Origin: Prostheceraeus crozeri
Lineage: Eukaryota > Platyhelminthes > Polycladida > Euryleptidae
Assembly: GCA_907163375.1 (NCBI GenBank)
Contig: CAJQUW010009052.1
Coordinates: 62,001 to 126,000, forward strand
DNA length: 64,000 bases
Direction: 5' to 3'
Shown piece by piece: positions 28,401 through 40,400 of the stretch. Every line of letters begins with the position of its first letter. The stretch's first letter is position 1. The position numbers were made by a program, and so were the translations under genes. The notes under the pieces were generated by a model, which worked only from the letters and a program-made list of their open reading frames with translations, was not told where the DNA came from and ran no database searches.

Positions 28401-31400
28401 CAATCTCCCATTTTCACGGGAGATAATGGTAATCACATCAGGTGACCCACTTCATGGAGCGTGGTGACCCAAAGATGGCCAAAAGTTTTAGATTGGGGCA
28501 GTTGGCTGCGAACAGATTGAAGTATTTTCTAGTAAGTAAACCTTGCTGGAAATCTCATTTGATTAGGTCAGTCAAAAATCTGTTTACTTATTGCAATATT
28601 ATCGATAAGTCGGAATCCGTCTAGTAAATGTGCTGCAATGGTAAATGTATTTAGAAAGGGTCTGTGATTAAGGATATAAGGACGGATGAAGGAGTGAGGA
28701 TTTAGACAAAGCCTATGAAAGAACGCGAGAATGTCAATTTGTAGAAGGTGGACAAAGGAGTAGGAATTCAAGCTGAGTTGTTAGAAGAAAATGTGAATGT
28801 CGACTTGATCGACGCGCACAAAAAGTTGTCAAATATCAGAAACATCGATAGTTAATATTAAATCTACATCTACATTGCTATACTGAGCTATACTAAACAG
28901 GAGACAGTGTTGACATGCATCTCTCTATAACAGTGACAACATAGGCGACTAACGCTCGAGAGATTTAGAGGACGAAAGGCGGTCAACACTTGGTCAGAAG
29001 AAGACACAGTACGACAGACAGATCCCTCCCACCACGACGATACAATCTTCAAAATCGAAACTGACACAAACGAAGAGATACAGAAAGAAAAATGCTTTTA
29101 ATGAGACTAGAATCCGAGCCTATCAATGGATAGTTTAAGCTGACGTAATATGAGCTCTACTGCGTGATATCTGATTTAAATTTGGCAGATATCAATAATT
29201 ACGAGCTTCTTTGTCACGAATCGGCTTTCATCTCTGAAATTTATATATAACAAAGGCAAATTATTCATTAACAGTAGATATCATCATGTACAGAGGTAGT
29301 TAAAAATACATCCAAATCAACTTCTCATGAATCTCAATCATGTTATACCTGCCATATAACTTGTCGGTGGTGAATCGGCAAAAATGCTACTCATCAGGAG
29401 AGAGTTTTTTCTGATTGATTTCAATAGAAATACATGTATCTTATATAAAAATATGAAGTAACCAACAATCCGAAACACATAACGGCGTGTGCTCTCCTGC
29501 AATTTTCTTCCCTTTTCCAGCAAAACTGTAGACAGAAGTTTTGATGTTAATATGTTCCGTGAAGTATATCATTAAAATCCGTCATGCTATTGATTCATTT
29601 TTCTTAAATTGGCAGATTACTTGGTGCCACAGTTGGTTATCGTTGGGTTCCTGGCCACTACGAGCTCGTGCTCATGACTGGGGAAGATACCCCTGTAACT
29701 AACAATGTGTCCTTCAGACACCAGAGTCAGCTGGTAGCGTGAACAACTACTAACAGGACTGTTTCCGCTGAAAGTCAGCATGACATAGGTGCAAGCGAAC
29801 CTGTGTTAAGGAGCTAAATCGGTAGCAGCTATGTCCCTTCACAGCCTAATTGAGTGTCCAATGTCTAGGTACATGCATTCCTAGTGCCTGCATTCATTGC
29901 AATATACCAGGGCCTCCAAGGGTGGTTCAAGGCTGCTGCTAGTTTGGTGCTTGATGCATTCGGCTAGATAATTGCTACTCTGGATTCTACTTCATACCTT
30001 CGGGTGTTTCTGAAACCATTTTCTCATGGCAGACAACTAGAAATGAATAAATTGTAATCCTGGTGAATACATTTGACACTAACCTGATTCGTGAAGTATA
30101 TCATGAAATACCGTCATGTTGTTGATTCATTTTGCTATTCGCAGTTGTAAATATCATTTCCACAAAACGTTTTTGACTTTCATTATCTCAATTACCAAAA
30201 TTCATATGCATAAGCCCCTGTGTTTCTAACAAAATATTTCATTAGCTGAAATGCTTAAAAAAATTCGAAATTGTGGAAATAACTTCAGCATATGTTGAAA
30301 AATTCAGCTTGGGTTCATTCTAAATTAAGACTACTTAAAAAATGCACATATTACCGATTCACCGATTCAAATGCCGCAGCACGTAGGTGAAATTATTGAC
30401 AAAATCTGAGGGAAATTCTATCTTCACATTTCTTTGCGACTTAAGCTAGGATCTTAAGCTTGGGACCATAGCGTCTTAGCCTTCCTATACCCAGCACATC
30501 TTTATCTGTCATTCATGCTTAAAAAACAGCTTCACACAGCCATATGTTCGTCACGCTGTCCACTTAATTTTAGCAAAATTCGATAAAATTTGCAGATCAT
30601 TTCTACGCATCATACACAATTTGTTTTGGCTACTCAGCCTACTTCCTTGATAGCTAACAAAAAACCGTAAGCGAGTTTAAAAAGTTTCTTAGGAATCTGT
30701 TTACGGCTAGGATGACTCAACAATTCCTCACTTGATTAAATTTACATGATTTATCATTTATAAAATTTGCCATACTACTCGAGTCACATGTATACTTTTT
30801 ACTGCTGACATATGCATAGAGCAAAATTTGAACCTTTTGAGAAATGCAGTACTACGCACGTGCAGCATGAGCATAAGATAGCAATTAAAGGAAACAATAT
30901 TTTGATTGCGTGAATATTCTTTTATATGCATCTAAAATCCACACCTATATTCTTTTTTGTAATGAAATTATGCAGCAATTCACTAATTCATGTCTAGTAT
31001 TATATCCTAATGTCAGTAATTGACATACGTGTATATTTTTTATAAGATGTAACATACTACAGTCTGTAATAGGGTTTCCATACTGCATTTTCTTGAATAG
31101 AACCCATGGCTTAGGATTTAATTCACAACTTTTTCACATTCACGGATCGTAGTCGGTTTGTAATCTAAGGTGGAAAACTCAATGGAAAATATAGTTTCAA
31201 GTCATTTTTTCATATACAACTGTTTCAGTTGTAAATCCACAACTATAGAACGTTTTTATACTATTCATATGTAATTTTTCTTGGATGAACTGTATGGATA
31301 GTCAATGGATTTTCCGGTATTTTCATATTTTCTGTTATTCAGCGGTACAACGATGGTCGCGATTACGACTTTAATGACTAGCATTATGTTATTAGCTGAC

Positions 31401-34400
31401 TGGTGCAGCTGAGACATGGATTCAAACCTGATATTTAAAACATACACACTCTGTTTTCATGCAGAGCACTCACCACAAAAGAGTGAGAGTGGGATAAGTA
31501 AAACCTCAGCCACATGGAAGAAAGGCGCTCGCCTCGTTTTCTTCCGAGCAAAAACATAGTTTGTTTATTTACTTCTGTATAAATTCTTTTAGAATTTACA
31601 TTGATTAAACAAAAAAATTATTATCTGATTTTGTTGTATGACACGATAATGGCATTGTTTTTTCTTTTTATCGATGTTAGATGAATGTTCAGCGGAAATA
31701 TCGGCATAAAATGTTTTGGAGACAAAATTTGAATAAAACTCTTTTGACAGTTTCTAGCATGCCAAAGCATGCGGAATATATCTTCAACGACTTTTAAGAC
31801 AAAAATGGTTGAAGAAGTTCATGGAGCCATCTGACATCATAATAACAATATTATAAATAATGACTACTGTGAATGCAGTGAAATTCACAGTTCAATTGTT
31901 GAACGATAGTGGTTTCATGCAAGTAAAAAATAACTAACCATTTTATGATCGGGCGGGTTCTATTAAAGAAACTGCGGTAAATATTAACAGAAGAATCTTC
32001 CAATGAATTCATGTAAAGAAAATAAAAATAAGCTCATAATATAATGTATTATCTTAATGTGTTATCCATATATAATGCATTGGTCGGACAACGAGATGTC
32101 TTGGCATCCTCATCAAAGAGCACTATCCCAAGTGGGCAGCAACAAGATTGAGAGGCCCAAAAGATCAAAGTAGCTCCATATGCAAGCATCTCTGGGATTG
32201 CAATCTCTTCTCCGGACACAAGATCGAGTTCTATTTATCTGGTGCTGCATACTGTAGAAATGTACAATATGTTAAGATCACAAAAGCCATTTTATTAAAA
32301 TGATTCAAGCCCTCATTAAGTGTCATGAAAGATTATGTTAGCGATTCGCTCCTGCCGTGGACTTAGCCCCTTTTTTGTTTTCATCTTATCTATGTTAATT
32401 TTCTGTAGTCCTATGTCTCGATTTTAATATGTCTGCATATTTTTACTTACCTTATCCATGGAAATCTATAACTAGAATCTGGAATGAAATCTGATCAGAT
32501 ATCCTTTACCCTTCTATACGAAATGAGGCCGACTATTTGAATCCATGTCATTCACACAGAAGTTACATGCATTGTATACTTGTTACTCTTGCTCTGTAGG
32601 CGCTGTTAATTAGTGCATTTCAAATCATCAGCGATGTGTTCGTGGAGACAGTGCAAAACACTGAGCAAATTCTGTGTTTGTGTAAAATTTACCTACTACA
32701 TACCAACTATGTTATAGAAGTCCATGCCTAATATAGCTATGTAATTTGAATGTCCATAACGTTCAGTGCAAGATTATTTAGAATCCTTTTGTATATATAT
32801 GACGCTATCTTATTATTAGAGTCATCGAAAGCGCTTAAGATAATGTATTATATAAATATTATGATATTATGAGTTTATTTTATTCTATTTACTTAAATTT
32901 ATTGAAAGAAAAGACTGTTTTAAATTTTTAGAAGAATCTTCATATTTATTGATGACAGTCATGACTATCAGAAATTTGTTATATGCACATCAGGCAACTT
33001 GATCATTCTTAAGTGAACTCCAAGACTACAAGAAGCAATACCAAGAGACGAAGACCATCATGAACTCCAACACAAGACGCACGTCGTGACGAGAGGGAAC
33101 ATCGGCTGTCCAGCGGGGCGTGTATCTTGGCCAGAACATGGCAGAACACTGTGGGAGGTCACTCACTTGATACCGTAGGAAATGACTGAAGTAACAACGA
33201 CCACAAGGTCGAGAATGTTGAAGCAGAATCGGCAGAAAGCTCCTTTGTGGAGCAGCATGCCGTAGGAGAGGCTCTGCAAAGTGAAGTCAGTTGACAAAGG
33301 TGTTTGGGCTCGAGTCCCTCGCCACAATGGCCACAAAACTCGAATGACACTTACCTTCAGCGTGATTTCAATGGTGAATATAGTCGTGAAGAAAATATCG
33401 AAGTAATTCAACACCTGTGGAGGAGGAAACGGACACATGATTTTATGGCTACAATTCGAATCTAATCGAATCTCACTCTGTTCCGGAAGGAATCTGAATG
33501 GACCGGATCTTCAGCTGCTAACATGCCACTGCTCACGAGAATACAAGCGAGAATGACATTGCCGAAGTATGGATGATTGCAGAATTTGTGACAAAATACA
33601 CGGAATCTACAAGGCGAAGAATTACGTATCACTTCATGTTCGTCTAATAGCAATGATCTAGGGATGGAAAACGAGAAATAAGTAAACAAAAGACGGTGTA
33701 CTTGACATGCTCCCCCTTTCCCCGTCTTTTTCCTTAATCAACTTCAATCGTAAAAATTCATATTTCTGTCGGAAAACATTGTAAATCCATGTATTACTTT
33801 AACAAACTTCTATATTAAGCTAGAATGATTTAAAGTCGCCCTCAATGCTATCTCGCAGCGACATCTCATTAAGTCAAAAATACAAATATTGTGGTCAAAG
33901 ATGGGACGGGACGTTCTCTCGAAAAATATACCGAAAAAACTGTCATATAGCACATATTTTATAGGGGGAAACAGTCATACAAACCAGATGTTTCTTCATT
34001 ACGTTTAAGAATGGCTTTGGCACCTTACCATCATGTATAACGTAATTCTAGAACACGTTTAGAACATACGTGTAATTGCAAGCTAATACATGCTACCTAT
34101 GGTGCTACTATGTTTACGGATCAACTTTCATTCAAATATTTCACAAAATGTTTGGAGATTTTAAAATACGAAAATTGAATTGGAACCAGGAGATTGATAA
34201 TTTGCAATTTCTGTCGTCATTAGTCAGTAATGCATCGAAGGTAGTGCCCCAAATAATGACGTTTTCCGTCACGAAACTATTGCTCTCGAATGGGCAATGT
34301 AAAAAGAATAATTACATATTGAGTTGCATCCTCAATTGAATAATAGGAACAGACCTGAATAGATGCCATTTCATCCAACATCAGGAATCATCAGCAGGCC

Positions 34401-37400
34401 AAGTTCACATCTCTCAGCATCGAAAAACTCCTTACTTGAAGTTGCAGCCATTACCGGTTAAATTTGAGATTTGCAATTAGCAAATTAGTTAAAAGTCGAC
34501 GGGTATTTAAAGTGACATTTAATGAAAATCTCGAATGAACAAGTACTTGCCGAAGAGAGCTTACTACAACACATTCATAAGGAGCTGGGAAAAATAATCA
34601 AGCTTTTCAAAAAAACACTTTCCTGGTGTCGATGCTTTTTTCAAAACGAAAAAACAGGATCATTCAAAAAACATAATTTTTCGCTTTACTGGGTTTTTTC
34701 TATTCTGTTATGAATGCATTGGCTTACTTGTTGGTAGGTGAGAAGATGAAAAAGGCGGAAGAGTTCGGAATAGGTTTCACTTTGGTTTTGATATGCAATT
34801 CAGACATCCTACGCGGTCTTGCTCCTGATGGCAATGAATCTTCATAGCCTTCTTCTTCCTCTTCCTCTTCTTCTTCTACATCCTCCAAGCCTTCCTCGTA
34901 TGGTTGCGAATCCAAGTCCATTCTATCTTCTGTAAACGAATTAAAAAATATAATGCACTTAAGCTTCTACGAGGCAAAAAAAGCAGAGAGAAGTGAAGCT
35001 ACAAAGAAAGGATCGGAGAAGAGTCGTGAAAGCAAAAATGACAATGGAACCCGTAATCTGGACAGGACTAACTCTCAGATTTCTCGTCAATGCACATTGT
35101 TTATTTGATACCGCCACTGTGGAGTAGTCGCTCTGCGTCCGAGAGAAGTTGGTTCAAACCTTGGTCGGGCCAAAGTTTAGACATTTAAAATAGGTGCACT
35201 CTGCATTCTTGCTAAACACATGGCACAAAACGAATGAGAATGGGATGAATAAGAACTCGGCCATATGGAAGAGAGCCTCTGCGTCTAATGAGCTTCAAAG
35301 CATAGACAAGATTTATCTATTTATTTAATTCAACCGAGATTCATTGAAATAATCAACACAGACCACTTATTTACCGCTTCCCTGATTCTTCTTTTTTTGA
35401 AGTCCCGATTTCCTTAATATCTTTCGTCATTATCATCCACGATCCCACCACACGTGCGTTTTATGCGCAGCTTTACCCAAAACAGATATATTGTTGCCAC
35501 CGACAGAGCACCTCACCTAAAGGTCAATTTTAGACCCCGAATAACGCGATGAACTGTCTGCTCACAAGTACGCGTATGTGTACCGGCGCGCTGGAGTGCA
35601 GGATTTGACGCACATTATTCGCTGCCTTTCTGTTGCAGCTGTGGTTTAATAGTGAAATTCTGTACATCAGCATAAACACGCTAATAAAAGTTGACAAAAT
35701 CAGCCAAACTGTGGGTAAATATTTTATCAAATAGGCTCAAATGCCTCACATTATAGTCGCACACGCTAATAACCTCCCCATAAATTCGCAACGAAACTTC
35801 GGTAAAATGTGGCGTTGCATATTAATGAGTTTTTGGCAACAGATCAAAGATTTTCAAAGCACTGTTTGATTTGATGTTGGAAAGAATCAGGAATATTTTC
35901 ATGTTAAACTATTATATAACTGATATAGAATACAAAATTTTTCGGTCAGCATCTTCTGGCAAAAAAATAATTTAATCACTCTAATTTTCAAAGTAGTTCG
36001 TAGTGTTTTCAGTAGTTATGTGATTAACAGCAACCTCGGCATTTTTACTTGTCTTTCCTCATTCTTCATTCAGTCGTACTTTACCGAAATTTTCTTAGAT
36101 ACTTGCATTTCTTTAACCCAGCGGTACCCAACCCGTGGCCCGCATGTTGCCCTTTTGGTCATATGCCGTGTCCCTCAACTCCGACTCTCACTTACAGTGG
36201 CGTGCGACCCTTTCCATCCACATGAATTTAACTTTATGGCAGCTTCCTTGGCTTTACTCAACACGTTTCCCTCTACCCTGTCATATAACCAGCGCTCACT
36301 GGGCTCTGAGGATAATCGCATCACTTGTAATTGTGTTGTCATAATAATAATTGTATTTCTAAATAATTCTGATGTGCGGCCCGATAACTTTCGACTTTTC
36401 TTTCTGTTGCACTCTTGCTTCAAAAGGTTGGGCACCCCTGCTTTAACCACATGAAACTGTCACCCATTAAAGTTCATGAGATAGCATGTTTATGAAATAG
36501 GCAAGGTTAATTGTCGAGAAATGTGGGGCATGAAGCAAACTAGCACCCATAAGTTCTGAAATAATGGGTGGTCCTCGCCTCACGGAGTTGTTGGGGTGCA
36601 TTCTACGGAATGTTTTGCTATCTTTTGTTCTGATGATATCTAATGAGTTCCCGTGTAGCAAAGATCTTAAAAATGGTCGATCCAATCAGTCACTGCCCAA
36701 GTCCAGAAAGAAGGCGATTTTTCATTCAACATTTGATATTCAATCATACGATTTCAACTGAATGAGATAAGACTATGGAATTATCCTTTCTAAATTCATG
36801 CAGATGCTGATGTGTGAGAGTACTATGATTAAAATTTGGATTAGGGGATTAATTTGATTTGTGCTAATCAAATCCGAGGAGTGTTTACAACAAGTGAAAG
36901 TGTACGCCTAAATTCAGCGGGCTTGCTCCTGTGCTACCAGCGTAAAACAAACAGTTGCAAAAACATAGATCCGTGAAACGTGACAAATAAATGCCAGTAA
37001 TCAGAAAGGTGTGCCCACATGAATGTGCTAAGGTGTGAGATTTTACCTTGTGCATCAGATAAGTGCTTGCGAATATCATAAAACCATTTACATCACTTTA
37101 ATTGCAAGTACTTGAAAATGCAGATTAAGATAGGTTAGAAAACAAACTAATGACAAGATGTCTTTAATATTCTAGATATATAAATGCTGGCAAAAAATTA
37201 CTTGGTCCTGGAGGAAACTCTTAGCAAACAATCTTCCATATGCGCTCATCACAATGTTTTAAACATTGCAAACAGTTTGCTAAGGATGATTTTACGCATC
37301 TTGAGCAAATCGCCATTATGAAATTTATCTGAATGTGCAGCATGCTCATGAACAGCTATAACGCTTGTAATTCATTTTATCTTCCAATGTCAGAAATGGC

Positions 37401-40400
37401 TAAAAACTTGGAAACTGACTTTCGTTGTTTTGAATTTGACGCTTATCTTGAATTTGAATATGCGATTAAATTATGCAGTGCTAAGCACATGAATGTGACA
37501 ATTTATCAAATAATGTTAGGACCTGATGTCTTATACTGTCCATTTGAGAAGACATTTGGCAAATTGAACATCTGAAGCTCATCTTTAGGATGACCAAAAT
37601 AAAACCGATAGCCAAGTGTCGCCCATTCTGAACATGTCAATCAATGCAGAAATTCCATACAAAAGGAATAGAAAGCTGAGCGACTAGCATCGCATTATGA
37701 TGATATTCAAAATCAACAGAGAATTGCATGAATTGTGAGAATTGTATGGTTAAACATATGGCTCATGAAATAAGATATAAATATTTTATTTCAAAAGAGC
37801 ATTTCAATCTCAAAATGAATACACTTAGAAGTATCTAGAGTGCCTATGTTATTACATATAACCTCGAATATTTACCGAATACACAGAAGTGAGGAAATAT
37901 ATTCTTGATCTTGAATATTTGCCATTACTGGCCAAAATGTAAATTTTACTCATCATGCACTTGGCAATTAAAAAGACGATACGGTAATAGTTTTATAACA
38001 TAATGCACGAGAGATTAGCTCACTCATGTGCACCTTGCATTTTAACTCAGTCCAGGCAAGGAGGTCTAGATATCAATAATTGTACAATTATAGATATCTA
38101 GACCTCCTTGAGTCCAGGTGTTATATATCTAGGAGTCCATGATCTTTGCTATCTCAGTATAAATAGGACCATGGATATCTAATGTATGCAGTAAGGGGAT
38201 GATCATGGACTCCTAGATATATAACACCTGAACTAAAAGCTGAAATTCATTTATACACTAGACGGCCGGCTTGACTCAACAGCTGTCGATGGTGGAAAGC
38301 AATTGATCAAGTGAAAACGAAGTGTCTAAAGAAAATTAAGCTGAAGTTTCTAGAAAACGGAAGAACATGGGATTGCAACTAACTTGTCATCATTATCAAT
38401 GAATATGGAATATTGACTATATCAAATGAAGCAAATGAATTAGAATAACTTGACTGTTGTCATCGCTTTTTAGTGGAAAGCCTTTTACTACTATATTCTT
38501 TTGGACAGTGAAAATACGAAATACTAACTATTAACACTCATAAAGTAGACACGGTTGGTTTGATTTATCAAAGAAAGGACAGGCACATTCCCATTTTGAT
38601 TGCAAAAATGCCGATGCATTTACAAAACAAAATCACTTCCTGGAACATCTAATGAATGTATGACGATTAGAATGAATGGTGCAGTGATAGGAAGCGATGA
38701 ATTCAAATTCTAGTATGTTGATTCGAAGATCGAGAAATGTATAAAAGACATTGAATATCTCAGTGATATAAGCGTCTGAAGATCCACAAGCTGCTTTTTC
38801 AGAGTGCACAACAAGTCTCTGTCACAGGAGGACCTTCATGCAGCAAACAGTTGATGACATCAGTAATAACTTTGTAATAACGTTCAGAGGTAGGAAGAAG
38901 TTATACGTCAGAAATTCATCCTTTTAGAAATGCAGGTATGGTCTGGAAAATGCTGAGCCTCTTATATAACTTCAAAACGCGAGTTTATGGTGAAAATTAC
39001 AGAATGTTTGACAAATGTAATTTATGACCAGGAAAGCAATCTACTGGTAGTTCGACTTGACAGAACGGAAATAAGAGGTGCATCGCACATGTGAAAAGAG
39101 AAGAAGAAACTTTTTTCATGACTATATCATGAATCTTGATGCCGATGAGATGAAGAAGGCATTGACTTCTGCGAAGGAGAAAGGCTCTAGTTCATGAGTA
39201 ACATCATTACCCATAGAAGCATTGGGATATTCTCTAAACAAAAAGAATTCCAAGATGCGATCAAATTGCGCTACAACTGGCCGGTCATCTTTCGACAAAT
39301 TGTGTTTGTGGTGAGAAAAATGATTTAAATCATACTGTTAACTGCAAAATTGATGGTTTTGTCAATCTTCGGCACAATAGTATTTTTGACACGGAGAGTC
39401 TTTTTTTGAGTGAAGTCTGTAAAGATGTTCGCATTGAGCCCAAATTCAGGCCTGTGATTAGCCTATGAAAAAAATTGAGGATTTTTTGTGAAAAATTTGA
39501 GGAATGGAAACGGAGCCTAATATGATAATTGCAAGAAAAACTACAAATTTTAGCACGGATTTTGGGCCAAACTTCAAATTATGAAAGTCACAACGAAGAA
39601 GGTAACCCAAGGGTTGACTACACCCCACTTTTTGAAGTTGTGTATATTGCAAAGGAATACTGACTTGGTCATAATCACTTCCCGCGTTGTTACGAAATCA
39701 ATTTGTTGCCTCAAGTATTATCTGCATAGAATGTATCGAACAGAGGATGTCAGATCAAGCTGCTGATATCGCTCTGCTTCACGCTATCGTCTCCAATTCA
39801 ATGATGCTTGTCAGATTTGTATACTGTAATTTTTTGAATGTAGGATATATCCTCAACCACATGCATCTGGGACTTTGCAACGATTAATTTTTACGGACTT
39901 TAGACAAATTTGGGAGGAGAGTAGCCCATAAGTATAGAAAGCTTAAAATCGTTGACGGAATGCCTGTGACTTAAAAAAAGTCAGTAATTTATCATGAAGG
40001 ATACGCCACATTACACACCAATTTATTAATTTTACTTTATGCTACATAAGTTTAGGTGGGTTTTGTTTACTTGTTAGCGTTTGATCATATCACTCCGATC
40101 TACATTCAAATGAACATGAATTCTCTCATACAACACAAAACAAGTGCCGGGAACAGGCTTGCCAGTTGAGTTGTTGGTCTAATACAGGCAAAGAGTGAAA
40201 GATTATCACCTCTATTCGCATGAAGTTGCGCCGAGATATTGACGTCCACATGTTCACATACAACGATAGGCAATGTGTGCACTAATTTCACACCAACCTG
40301 TGTTCAGCAAATTATGAAAACGATCTGTACGTGAATAATTCATCCAGGATAAATGTCGGTCGGCAGACCCTGGAAAATGTAGCTGCAAAAAGACTCATGA

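Larger units (their letters stand above)
21931..33166. other. 11.2-kb Cav1 intron between alternative exons A and B
   Basis: It contains an unassigned 153-codon open frame (25270-25731), a LINE fragment (26600-27290) and a foldback element (27593-27795). It also has a SINE family B 3' part (31465-31600) and an insertion flanked by 45-bp direct repeats (29559-30135). The stretches 22.0-25.2 kb and 30.2-31.4 kb are plain AT-rich DNA. A mixed-composition stretch at 32085-32245 may be an old repeat but I cannot name it. Confidence 0.75.

Noticed and set aside
33355-33414. Equating the two 107-nt exons with vertebrate CACNA1C exclusive exons 21/22
   Set aside because: The 60-nt IIIS2 exon here matches those by length and content as I recall them, and it is single. 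The duplicated exon is the next one downstream.
36020-36454. 144-codon plus-strand open frame
   Set aside because: It runs through the ends and target duplications of the 322-bp Charlie-like element and shows no domain; incidental.
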